From Icerya purchasi (taxonomy: Eukaryota > Arthropoda > Insecta > Hemiptera > Monophlebidae): DNA of 64,000 bases. Shown here piece by piece: positions 1 through 9,927 of the stretch. The translations under genes and the position numbers were made by a program. Position 1 is the first letter of the stretch. Each line of letters starts with the position of its first letter. The stretch spans positions 248,629,440 through 248,693,439 of the forward strand of contig CM077116.1 of the NCBI GenBank assembly GCA_039619475.1, in the 5' to 3' direction. The notes beneath the pieces were generated by a model. The model was given only the letters and a program-made list of their open reading frames with translations, was not told the origin of the DNA and made no database searches.

Positions 1-413
1 CCAATTTTCCTCAATTTTCTGCAAATTTTCCACAATTTCCCCCTCAAATTCCTCTGTACAGGTTCCGCGCACTTCTGTTAGTTCGAACCGATTATAAATC
101 AACACATGTATATTATTTAAAACCTGAAACTAACCCAAGTCCCCGCTCACCCCTCCTGCCCACAGCATTACCGCGATCTTTTTAAATATTTCAAGGTCTA
201 AGTATATGTAATATATAATTATCCTAAGTATATATTTTTTAATATTTATAATCTTACATATATGTTCGTATTCGTTCATGCGTCAAGGTCACCGACTGTC
301 CAGCTCTTCCATGCCCCCAAATTATACTTAAGCCGATGACCACAGGTCAACTTCGTTCATCTGCGTATATAACCAGCTTTCACCAAAGGAATGTAGTTTT
401 TTCTGATTTAATC
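1..413 (+). repeat. Left terminal inverted repeat (outer end outside window)
   Basis: Reverse complement of about 16380-16847. The match includes the stretch with the GTTCGAACC-type core near 90, the AACCCAAGTCC block near 133, the AGTATATGTAATAT block near 200, and the inner TATA/CACCAAAGG segment at 365-390. The central part (280-340) is diverged, and a CA/TG microsatellite present in the right copy is missing here. Confidence 0.9.
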
Positions 414-466
414 CACACATTTTTTTTATTTCTTTCGTTTTCTATTTTTATATTAATCTCTAGCCC
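363..466 (+). promoter_or_regulatory. TIR-embedded promoter and possible 5' leader intron end for polB
   Basis: TATATAA at 366-372 is followed by TTTCACCAAAGGAATGT. The same block occurs at the inner edge of the right TIR, and the CACCAAAGG part is found before the genes at 23559 and 25810. A long T-rich tract at 419-460 ends in TCTCTAG, which resembles a splice acceptor. I infer a transcription start here reading towards polB. Confidence 0.5.
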
Positions 467-1563
467 AAGCCGCAACCGTTCGTAACCTTGCGGCCAATCA
501 ATTTAAATCATTAATTTTTCTATTATTATATAATTTTTATTTTTATTATAACTTCTCTCTATGTAAATATATGTCTATATATTGAGTCGATAGAAAAAAA
601 GATCATTAAATCTCATCTGCGTTATTTCTTGATGAAATGAAAAATAAACTATATCGTAATATATACATCGAATACACATTTTTATCTCTTATTCATTTTT
701 TTTTTATTCTATAAATATTTTTCAAGATATATACTGCTAGATAATGAGATGCAGTATGTTTAAAGAAAACGCGGCGTAGATCAGGGATTTAAACGTGCGA
801 GTAAGAATGCGTGTGTGAGATAGACGATTATTTTTCTCCGGTACAGCAACATAGTCGTAAAAAATCAAAATCATCGTCTGTTATCTCAAATCTTCTATCA
901 CTCCGCTTAAAAAGCCGAGTACACCTTTTTCTTCATTTGTATGCAATGCGCTTACTAGCCAGCCTTTCGGTCAAGGTCGTCTACTCGAAACATTTAACAA
1001 AGTTCGTTGCTACAACTGGACGATTGCTTTACCTCCAACCATGAAGACCTGAAAATATCGAATTACAAATTACCTAACAAGCCCATCTGCTTAAAACGTT
1101 CAACGGAGATTACAGTTACAACCAAAATAATGCTATACCCCCAACCTCGAAGGAATTTAAATAGATGTTTTTATCCTAAATATGTTTTCTAAACAAATTT
1201 ATGTTCTGGTATATACAATTGTATAAATAAAAAAGAAAGAAAAGTTATACGCTCATTTAGGGTTCATGCTTATTTTTCAAAAGTGGTTTAAAACTATGAA
1301 ATAAAGACGCTCTATTTAGATTGATTATACACCAAATTGATCTATTCAATTTCAAGTTAAAATAACATCACTAAATAACGTCTTATTCAGTCTTTAAAAA
1401 CCAGATGAGTATAACCTTGAAAAAAACATTAATAACGAATTAGAAAGTATCTTTTTAGGCATTGTTATGATACAAATACGTGGCTATAATAAATGGTCTT
1501 TTGTAAATTTGAATAAAAACCTGTTTTTTAATGATGCAAGTTAGAAATTCCAGTGGTATATAA
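467..1563. other. AT-rich stretch between TIR and polB, no supported gene
   Basis: The short open frames at 811-1044 and 1007-1192 have no recognisable motif and could be chance. This probably represents the 5' untranslated region or intron of the polymerase transcript. Confidence 0.4.
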
Positions 1564-4500
1564 GTGGAGAAATCTGAATTCCTTGATGATTTAGTTTTGT
1601 GTCTTCATGCGATTCAGTTCTGTGTTTTTCAAAGTGGTTTTTTAAAAATAGGAGAAATACGTTCCGTGTTAGTGACTTTTTGTTCAGTAAAAATAGTTTT
1701 CGTTTTCTGTTTTTTGTTAATAGTGATTTTTTATAGAATCGTTAACGATAATTTTAATATCCGGGACATTAATAAATTTTTAAAATACGTAAAACCGACC
1801 GTTTTCGAATTAATAACCCGAAATATAGGAACTGGTTTAAAATGTAGCATGGTGTTGCATTCTTTATTTTGTAGGGCGACAGCCATTACTAAAGGTGAAC
1901 ATGTCGCCCCCACTTATTTTTCATCCGAATGTAAACTTTTAGTTGTAGGGAACGATTTGAACGAATTTTACAATACTTCGATCCGTGAAATAAAAGAGAA
2001 ACTTGAGAAATTCGAATATGTGAAAGGCTCTGGTTGGACAATTGATAAAATTGTATACCTTGAAGTTAAATTAAATTATGCAAACATTTTATGGCGCGCG
2101 TCGTCGTTTATTCCTTTGCCAAATGTAATTAGTGCGCGTAAAGCCGTTATTAATGTACAGAATAAAGACGTTTTTTGTTTTAAATACTCAATGCTTGCCA
2201 AATTTGTAAAAGAGCAAGGACATAAAGTAAATTGTTACATAAACAAGCCTGATCTTGAGGCAAAATATAACTGGTCAGGAATTTCGTTCCCTGCCAGTCT
2301 GGACGATATTAAACTGTTTGAAAAAAATAACGCGAATTTGTCAATTAACATTTATGGTCTCGATGAAAATAATTTTGTGTATCCTGTAAGAATATCAAAG
2401 GAGGAGCGTGTGGATCATACCGACTTGCTACTGATAACCCATGGCGAGAAGCGTCACTATTGCTACATCAAAAATCTGGAGTGGTTGGTGAGAAGTCAGA
2501 TTACTAAAGATTGCCATCACATTCATATATGTAGACGTTGTCTTTGGCATGCAGACAGTGCAGAAAAATTGCAGGAACATAAGAAGATCTGTAGTGATCA
2601 TTCCGCAGTTGCTGTGGAGATGCCGAAACCAGGGAAAAATTACCTACAATTTGATAAGTTTCGCCAGCAACAGTATGTATCATTTTCTATCTACGTAGAC
2701 TTCGAGTGCTTTATACAACCTGTCGTCAATGAGAATCCCAATGCAGAAGATGAGGAGGAGGAAGAAGAGGAAGAACCGAGCATAAGACGTACTCAAAGTG
2801 AGCAGCCACATTCGAATACTATTAAAGTTCATAGACACGTGCCTATGAGCTATTCTTACTTAATCGTTTCGCGTGTAGATGGTTTTGATGTGCCTCCATG
2901 TTTACGCGAGCAAAGACTTTACTGCGGCCCTGAGGCTGCCAAAAAATTTGTGGAAAGTCTTGTTGAAGATGCTAAAACTATATATGATATTTATAAGCAG
3001 AATAAATCAATCATTATGACCCCAAGTAACATTGTAGCATTCGATAATGCAACAATTTGTCATATTTGTTCAAAAGCCATCATAAATGATGATAAAGTTC
3101 GCGATCATGACCATTTAACCGGCAAATTTCGCGGTGCGGCACACACAAAATGTAATTTGGAAATGCGGCTTCCATATTTCCTGCCAGTAATTATACACAA
3201 TCTTACCGGTTATGACAGCCATCTAATTGTGCATGAGTTGGCTTATGACTCACTGGACATTAATGTACTAGCAAATACAGAAGAAAAATATAAAGGATTT
3301 TCGAAACAAGTCGTCCCAGGTAAATTCCATCTCTGGTTCATTGATTCCTTCAACTTCATGGCGTCGAGTCTGGAAAAACTAGCAAGTTACCTGCCTGATA
3401 ACACTTTCCATCATACCATTTCAAACATCCAGGACCCTGGACTACTCTCCCTTTTCCGATGAAAAGGATATTTCCCGTATGAATACTGCTCAGATCTATC
3501 AAAACTTGAAGAAGAAGCGTTACCTCCATGGTCAGCATTCTATAGTTCATTGACTAAATCAACAATCTCAGAGGAGGCTTACCAACATGCGCAGAATGTA
3601 TGGAATATCCTTGGAGTTAGGAATTTGGGCGAGTATTCTGATGAATATTTGCATACTGATGTATTATTATTAGCGGATATTTTTGAAAATTTCAGATCGG
3701 TATGTTATAATAATTATAAATTAGACCTTGCATGGTCGTATACTGTGCCAGGGTTTAGTTTTAATGCTATGTTAAGAATGTCTGGTATACATCTCGAATT
3801 ATTAACTGATTATGACATGTATATGTTTTTTGAATCGGGAATATGTGGTGGATTAACACAGTGTGTACAGAGATATTGTGAAGCCCATAACCCATACATT
3901 ACTAGTAATAATAATAATGTAGCAACCTCGTCCGCGTTGTCGTCCTCGTTGTCGTCTTCTTCATTGGTGGTAGAACAAAATAATTATATTTTATATTTAG
4001 ATGCTAATAATTTGTATGGTTATGCCATGAGTGAACCCCTTCCTATAGGGGGTTTCAAATGGATGACCGCACAAGAAATTGAACAAATTAATATTAATAA
4101 TATTGATCTTGACAGCGAGACTGGGTATGTGTTGGAGGTAGATGTGGAATATCCTTCCACATTACATCATATGCATAATGATTTACCATTCCTTCCAGAA
4201 AGGAAGGCAGTCTCGAAGAAAGGATCTGTAAAAAAGTTAGTTGCTACATTAGAACATAAAAATAATTATATTATTCATATTAAATATTTAAAATTAGCTT
4301 TAAATCATGGTCTTATATTAAAAAAAATACATAGTGGTGTATCATTTAACCAATCACGTTGGCTTAAACAATACATCGATCTCAATACTACTCTTCGTCA
4401 AAGGGCTAGTAATGAGTTTGAAAAGAATCTTTACAAATTAATGAATAATAGTATATATGGGAAGACTTTGCAAAACATTAGAAATATATTAGATATTAAG

Positions 4501-5321
4501 CTCGTCGCCGATGAAGTTAAGTTTACAAAACTAGTTAGTAACCCTAGATTTAAGGATCGTACTGTATATAGTGAAAATCTGTTTTTGTGCGCGGTTCACT
4601 GGAACCAAAAGAAATTATTATTTAATAAACAGATATTTGTAGGAATGTCTATTTTAGATATAAGTAAACATGTAATGTACAGTTTTCATTATGATGTTAT
4701 GTTAAAAATGTATGCTAATGATAATTTAAACTTATTATATACTGATACAGATAGTTTAGTATATAATATAATAACACCTGATGTGTATAAAGACATGCAC
4801 GATAATTTAAATTATTTCGACACATCAGATTATCCACCTGATCATATTTGTTATTCACTAGAGAATAAGAAAAAATTAGGGAAATTTAAAGATGAAATGA
4901 TGGTATTCCAATCACTGCGTTTGTAGGATTAAGATCAAAAGTGTATAGTATTAAGGTAGATAATAAGTCAGTTATAACTAAATGTAAAGGAATTCCGTAT
5001 AATATAACCAAAAATGAAATTACATTTGATCAATACAAGTCATGTATATTTAGTAATAATAATATTTCCGCCGAAAATTATTGTACCACTTATTTAATAA
5101 GAAGTTTTAAACATGAAATATATACAATATGATCTACAAAGCTAGCCATCAATGGTTTAGATGATAAACGTATCGTATTAGAAAATAACATACATACACT
5201 GGCCATTGGCCACACAGCATTAACTAATAATGTTAATAATAATAATAATAATCCTGGGACTAGCAATAATGATGATGCTATTGATCTGGCCCCACCCGCC
5301 AAACAAATTCGTTTAGGTTAA
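1564..5321 (+). pseudogene. Protein-primed family B DNA polymerase (Polinton PolB), broken
   Basis: Replicative polymerase of the element. An N-terminal domain with a Cys/His finger (about 2530-2595) is followed by the exonuclease DFE motif (2698-2706), a CxxC/HDH zinc cluster with C-N (about 3058-3155), exo II NLTGYDSH (about 3200), exo III YSDEYLHTD (about 3634), then polymerase motifs LDANNLYG (about 3999), KLMNNSIYGKT (about 4435) and YTDTDSL (about 4738). The frame from 1564 is broken by TGA at 3460-3462, by a frameshift at about 4891-4900 and by TGA at 5130-5132; homologous reading continues to the TAA at 5319-5321. Asn/Ser-rich low complexity (3900-3975) and an acidic run (2750-2776) are insertions. 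The true start is unclear: the GTG at 1564 opens the frame, and an ATG lies at 1850. No protein could be made full length without readthrough. Confidence 0.93.
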
Positions 5322-5379
5322 GATGTGTGTAAATATTGTTTTGCATATATTTGTGTATTAATATATATATTTTTATACA

Positions 5380-5625
5380 TGTGTAAATTTTGTTTGTATA
5401 TATTTGCATATATTTTTTCCCTTGATATGATTCTTTCTATTGTATATATTTTTCCTAATTTTTTTCATCTTTTTCCACTCATTTTCAATTCCGTTTATTT
5501 AATTATTTCTCTATCTCTCTTTCCCCTCTCTTAACTTAAAGTACTGGTAATGATGAATATTTACAAAAATCTGAACCAGTCATGTAAAGTGTACATATAA
5601 TTATTTATATGGAAACAAAAATTAT
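5380..5625 (+). repeat. polB 3' flank shared with second Polinton
   Basis: T-rich DNA ending in CTTAACTTAAAGTACTGGTA and, shortly after, TTTACAAAAATCTGAACCAGT. A closely similar copy lies at about 24690-24960, downstream of the exonuclease-like gene of element 2. ACTGGT and ACCAGT form a weak inverted repeat. Confidence 0.75.
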
Positions 5626-5725
5626 CATTTTATGTCCCTACACAAATTTAAAGTTATATATTTATAAAAATAATAATATTTTTTCATCTTGTTTCAGAGC
5701 ATAAGATCGTATAAAAAAGAAAAAA

Positions 5726-5890
5726 ATGGATGTAAACTTTGGATTATCAATATTAATACTTTTGTATATTTTAATTTTTTTATCATACTATTGTATCGTT
5801 TTTTTTGATTCATTGCAAGCATATCATTTTATATCATTGCTCGCTTTTTATATTCTCATCCACATTCTTTTTATGTATATTTTGATATGA
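5726..5890 (+). CDS. Possible small hydrophobic protein, 54 residues
   Basis: An ATG-initiated frame of 54 codons, made almost entirely of Leu, Ile, Phe, Tyr and Ser in two hydrophobic segments, compatible with a two-pass membrane peptide. A good splice-acceptor-like sequence (T-rich, ending TTGTTTCAG at 5697) precedes it, and AATAAA at about 5906 follows the stop closely, which would fit the last exon of a transcript. I do not recognise a family. Caution: AT-rich DNA produces hydrophobic frames by chance, and no second copy was found to test conservation. Confidence 0.3.
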   Translation: MDVNFGLSILILLYILIFLSYYCIVFFDSLQAYHFISLLAFYILIHILFMYILI

Positions 5891-5905
5891 TGTTATGAGA
5901 TGTTG

Positions 5906-5911
5906 AATAAA
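5906..5911 (+). terminator. Polyadenylation signal AATAAA
   Basis: AATAAA followed by T-rich DNA, about 16 bases after the 54-codon frame and about 585 bases after the polB stop. It may end the transcript of either. Confidence 0.45.
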
Positions 5912-6159
5912 AGTTTTCTTTTCTCATTCATTATTTTGTGTTTATTTCATATTTTACTATTATTGTTTATATGTATATGTTTCAGCAGTAATGTGAAACT
6001 TCATAGGAAGAACTGAAAAAAGTAAACAATATATGAAAATAAGTATATTTATTGATTCTATATATATAAAATTTACAAACATCAAGTGATAAAAGAAAAA
6101 TACAAGTCAAAAAAATCTTATCAACTAAATATTATCAAAAGTTTTTAAAAAGAAAAAAA

Positions 6160-7065
6160 TTAATCATCTGGAAACATTTTAAAAACAACTTCGCATTTTC
6201 CACAATCGCAAACGACATTTTCATCAAAAAATGAATCTTTAGTTTCAGGAAACATTTCTCGTATAAAATCAGTAAAAGATTTATGTCCGCATTGTTTACA
6301 ATCTTTAACTAATGTTGGATGTCTTGTGCTAAGAGGTAACAAATCTAGTGTATCATAACTATGATGTTTAAAACATGGTAAATATTTTTTAATATTTTCA
6401 TTATTCTTCACCATTTCAGGTAGTTTATCGTATAATTTGTAAATTTTATCAGGACATTCAGCAATTAATATCTCCGCAGTAGCTTTCTGTAACATTTCGT
6501 GTATAGAATACTTTAATGTAGATAAAACTGGTCTAACATTCATATCGAACCATTTCATCATTACATGAACATTTTGTAATGAACATGCATTAGTTCTTCC
6601 ATCAGTGTGCGCATCACATTTTACAGCACTTGATATATTGTGATACATATTGTTTAAATTTCTTAAATTTGGCATACCATATCGTGTTTCTAAATTAATT
6701 ATTTCGTAATTTGAAAGCGATGATTCTATAATCTTTTCTCATAGTGTTTCTACTTTTGCGTCTCCTTTAATGTAAATTTTTAAAGGTTGATATCTAATTA
6801 AAACATTTTCCAAATCATTCGATATATTTCTATAATCAGAATCTCCGGCATTCCATGGAATTGAATGATAATTTCGTGTAAGCCACCAATTTGTACGTCT
6901 TTTACTATTTGATAATATATCCCAATCGAACAGTGGTTTATAAATTTGATGAAATTGTATTTCACCATTCAAACTTACAATCGCTAGTTCTTTAATTATG
7001 TAGACATCATCATTATTTTTAAAACATTGAAAATCAATTATAACTTCATATATATTATTATTCAT
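6160..7065 (-). pseudogene. Exonuclease-like Polinton accessory protein, one in-frame TGA
   Basis: Start taken at the ATG at 7065 (reads MNNNIYEV). The N-terminal part has the pattern IIDFQCF...IKELAIVSL, which resembles the first acidic motif of DEDD-type 3'-5' exonucleases; this functional reading is inference. A TGA at 6739-6741 splits the frame, and the same frame resumes without shift to 6160. Both halves align with the uninterrupted protein at 23559-24563 (shared ELA, YKP, LLPCF/YLPCF and STR...VKDC segments), which shows that they are one gene. The C-terminus is Cys-rich (CKQCGHK, CDCGKCE) and may bind zinc. It converges on polB and is the last gene of the minus-strand block. Confidence 0.75.
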
Positions 7066-7230
7066 CGTTATATTCAGTATTAACAATACAATAGCAAAAA
7101 CAAACTTTTTATAAAAAACTTTATTACTTAAAAAACATACAAATGTGAAAAAACTTATTGCGCGTCAAATTAGTGTTAACACAAACATAACACAACAAAT
7201 ACTAAATTGAAAATTGAGTTTCTTTTATAT

Positions 7231-8466
7231 TTATAATTCCAGCACATTATAACTGGTTGATTTATCATGTATAATAAGTGCATAACATGACGTGTTTGAA
7301 GGTACATTATTAAGCGTCTTAAAATCAATTCTAATCTGCAGTGGACTACCGTCATTTAAGAGCTCATTTTGGAAGTTACACGGTATGATGAAAAGGGGAT
7401 ATTTAGTAAGAAAGTCTTCTACACTAACAGCGGGGTGTGGTGGTTCTTTTCCATAATACATTGATTGAAAATGAGCATATAACAAGTATAGGTTTCCAAA
7501 TCTTTTTCGATCAAAATCTATATTCATTACTTCATAAGGATATCTTGTTGAATTTATGTAGGCACAAATTTCAGTTATATTCAAATGATCGAATGTAGAA
7601 CTATCTTTGGTTAAATTATTTTGTTTATTCGTTTGAAATCCAATAATAATGAATCGAGGACGTTCTACCGTTGATGATGATTTAATTACCCAACTGTGTT
7701 CAGAAACAGTGGGCAGAGCCGGTTGATGAGAAAGAGACCATGCTCTAAATTGAATAGGCGCGTGCTTTATCTTCTTTATTTTGTTAAGTAAAGATATTTT
7801 CACTCGATCACTCAATTTAACAAACGGTAGTTGCCATGCAATTGTTTGAAATGTTACATTAACTGGTTTATCATCTGTTGCGGTAAAGGCATTTTTATCA
7901 CTGTTGGCACGGATGAGAACAATTTCTTGACTTGCGTGTACGATAGCACGTCTATAGTCTTCCGCAAACCCAAATATGTATCGTAAAGGAATAATAAATT
8001 GAAATTCCAACAACGTTTTGGCTCCGGTACCTGATGATGTTGAGGGGGTTGAGGTATCAGCAATTTCTCGTGTAAATACTTTTAATTCTTCCAAATTTAG
8101 AGCACACGTACTGTAGTTGTAATCTGATTTGATATCTTCTGAACATAATAATCTACGCATGAGAGTTGTAATTCCAGGATGTCGTACACATTCTATAGTA
8201 TTTCCATTAATTTCATATCGTAATTCAGAGAATAAAAATAGCGGTCCATTCATTGAAAAATTTACAGATGGTGAAACTGTACCTTGTAGAAGTAAATAAC
8301 TTTCTGACGGTAAAGTAATAACATCCTTTTGCTGAACGGGTATTCGTATTTCATCACTAGGTCCAAATTTCGAACTTGCATAAGGTTTGTGAGTATGTAT
8401 TTCGTAACTTGCAACCGTATCATCCGTAAGGGTATTGGCTGAATCAATTTGTAATATATGTTCCAT
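7231..8466 (-). CDS. Polinton major capsid protein (double jelly-roll), 411 residues
   Basis: Predicted main shell protein of a virion. The N-terminal segment (residues 1-90), with YEIHTHKPYASSKFG, SDEIRIPVQQKD and LPSESYLLLQG, matches the conserved opening of insect Polinton capsid proteins as I know them. Krupovic and colleagues assigned Polinton proteins of this type to the double jelly-roll major capsid class. The frame is open from an ATG at 8466 to the stop, with no break. It lies directly downstream of the penton-like gene on the same strand, in the usual morphogenesis cluster. Its intactness contrasts with the broken polymerase. The fold is inferred from family membership. Confidence 0.8.
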   Translation of the reverse strand: MEHILQIDSANTLTDDTVASYEIHTHKPYASSKFGPSDEIRIPVQQKDVITLPSESYLLLQGTVSPSVNFSMNGPLFLFSELRYEINGNTIECVRHPGITTLMRRLLCSEDIKSDYNYSTCALNLEELKVFTREIADTSTPSTSSGTGAKTLLEFQFIIPLRYIFGFAEDYRRAIVHASQEIVLIRANSDKNAFTATDDKPVNVTFQTIAWQLPFVKLSDRVKISLLNKIKKIKHAPIQFRAWSLSHQPALPTVSEHSWVIKSSSTVERPRFIIIGFQTNKQNNLTKDSSTFDHLNITEICAYINSTRYPYEVMNIDFDRKRFGNLYLLYAHFQSMYYGKEPPHPAVSVEDFLTKYPLFIIPCNFQNELLNDGSPLQIRIDFKTLNNVPSNTSCYALIIHDKSTSYNVLEL

Positions 8467-8668
8467 TATACTGCACTGAAATTATCTTACTCAACTAGCA
8501 TGCTGTAACCCAACGACTTAAGTACACGAATACTTTTTCTACTCAACGCTTTTCGCCTTTTTCGTTCTCTATTTATATACTTTTCTTCACTTCGAATAGG
8601 CGTTTGAGAACGCTTATATATACTTTTATTAGTGTATATGATAGGCATTTTAGACGTTATTAAGATGA
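8467..8668 (-). promoter_or_regulatory. Putative capsid gene promoter with AAAAGTATATA motifs
   Basis: On the minus strand two TATA-like blocks are seen: AAAAGTATATAAATAG (about 8569-8584) and AAAAGTATATATAAG (about 8613-8627). A near-identical block precedes the PLA2-domain gene (about 10769-10784). The repeated AAAAG prefix suggests a shared late-type promoter; this is inference. Confidence 0.4.
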
Positions 8669-9379
8669 TTACGAACTGGTTAGATGTAAATTTATAATTA
8701 AATCTTCACTAGCAAAATCAACGATATGTCCGTTTTGATCCTTTATATATACATTTAACTCTGAAATATAATCCATACTCACGGGTAAATAAATAATCGT
8801 TTTCGGGTTTTCTGTAATTTTATATCCTGGCGCAATATTTAAAGGAAAACTGTAAATGAGATGAGACGAAGTTTCATTCGTATATCCCCCTGTTGCTATG
8901 TTACAATATACATTCAGTATATTAATCGGTGTAATTTGAACGGTGTTAGGACTCATATGCATCATTAATGGTTTTAAAACATCTGAAACTCCACCAAAAC
9001 CCAATAATGGGCCTATACTCCGCGGACCAGAAAATTGTATGTAATATTTACTTTGTATAAGACACTTTAACGTTCTTTCATCGCCTTTTATAATAATATC
9101 TGCATCTAATTGTTCTCGCAAGTATTCTTCTATATCGCCCACTTCGTAACATCCGCTAGGTAATATAATAAATTTTGGAGGTTCATCATTTTTTACTGCA
9201 AGATCAGAGTTGTAGTAATATAACGTATTACATTCAGGAGTAATATTATGTATAGAATGATATGTTGTTAACGAAACTAATCCAATACTCCACTGACGAT
9301 TATTTGCTAATAATAATGGGGGATATATATTACTAATCAAATTACCTTTTTTACCGTTTAATTGAAATAAGTACGACAT
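8669..9379 (-). CDS. Polinton minor capsid (penton-like, single jelly-roll) protein, 236 residues
   Basis: Predicted vertex protein of the capsid. Recognised by the overall pattern known from insect Polintons: an N-terminal region with QWSIGLVSLTTYHSI, a middle with LPSGCYEVGDIEEYL and ECNTLYYY, the strongly conserved GPLLGFGG, and a C-terminal half with NIATGGYTNE, SHLIYSF, IAPGYKI and TIIYLPV. The frame is complete from ATG 9379 to the stop. It lies between protease and major capsid genes. Single jelly-roll folding and the penton role are family knowledge; nothing in the sequence proves assembly. Confidence 0.78.
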   Translation of the reverse strand: MSYLFQLNGKKGNLISNIYPPLLLANNRQWSIGLVSLTTYHSIHNITPECNTLYYYNSDLAVKNDEPPKFIILPSGCYEVGDIEEYLREQLDADIIIKGDERTLKCLIQSKYYIQFSGPRSIGPLLGFGGVSDVLKPLMMHMSPNTVQITPINILNVYCNIATGGYTNETSSHLIYSFPLNIAPGYKITENPKTIIYLPVSMDYISELNVYIKDQNGHIVDFASEDLIINLHLTSS

Positions 9380-9486
9380 GATGATATAATAACAAACAAA
9401 CTATATTTTGAAAAACTTGTATTCGCATAATAATATATACAATAATCGAAAAAAAATTTACAAATACACATGCTTATATACTAATT

Positions 9487-9927
9487 TTATCGTTTTCGTT
9501 CATCAAATGGGGTAGGTAACGTATTTGTTAGAAATCTTAAACATAGTTCTCCACAATTAACCGTATTATAACTTTGATATGCACGTCTGTTGTAGAAAAT
9601 CTCAATCTTTGGATCGTATTTGCGTAAATAATTAACTAGCTCTGTGGAGGGAGATAGATTACCATAACTATCGAAATATTCTGCACGTTTTCCATATTTT
9701 ATGTATGCAGTCCAATGAGTTCCCGGACCTTTTTGCAAATCCATATTAACAATCGCACACTCATTTTTCTTAGGTTTGGTGGGCGGACCATCTCGATCAA
9801 AAACTCCTCTAAAATTTGGAATTTTTAACTCTTTTGCATAAAATAAAATATCGAAATTTGTTAACGCTCTATTGCTAGGTATAGAATTAGCCTCGAAAAA
9901 ACTGATTAAGTCTCTGACCAGCAGCAA
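9487..9927 (-). CDS. Adenain-like maturation cysteine protease, start codon unresolved
   Basis: Virion maturation protease related to adenovirus endopeptidase. The catalytic order is visible: His in GTHWTAY, Asp in EYFDSYG, Gln in YQSYN and Cys in NCGELCLRF. The early segment LKIPNFRGVF is typical of Polinton proteases. There is no ATG before the active-site region; the open frame begins with TTG at 9927 and overlaps the 3' end of the PLA2-domain gene by 41 bases, in the +1 frame relative to it. Either the native ATG has been lost, or the protease is reached from the upstream frame. The sequence TTT TTT CGA just before the upstream stop would allow a +1 slip (see findings). Length is near the family norm. 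Confidence 0.82.
   Translation of the reverse strand: MLLVRDLISFFEANSIPSNRALTNFDILFYAKELKIPNFRGVFDRDGPPTKPKKNECAIVNMDLQKGPGTHWTAYIKYGKRAEYFDSYGNLSPSTELVNYLRKYDPKIEIFYNRRAYQSYNTVNCGELCLRFLTNTLPTPFDERKR

Noticed and set aside
811..1192. Two short frames upstream of polB as genes
   Set aside because: No motifs, no start context of note, and they lie in the presumed leader region.
3460..6741. UGA recoding (selenocysteine or altered code) in Polinton genes
   Set aside because: The same genes also carry frameshifts, no SECIS-like element was seen, and the stops are simply explained by CGA-to-TGA change.
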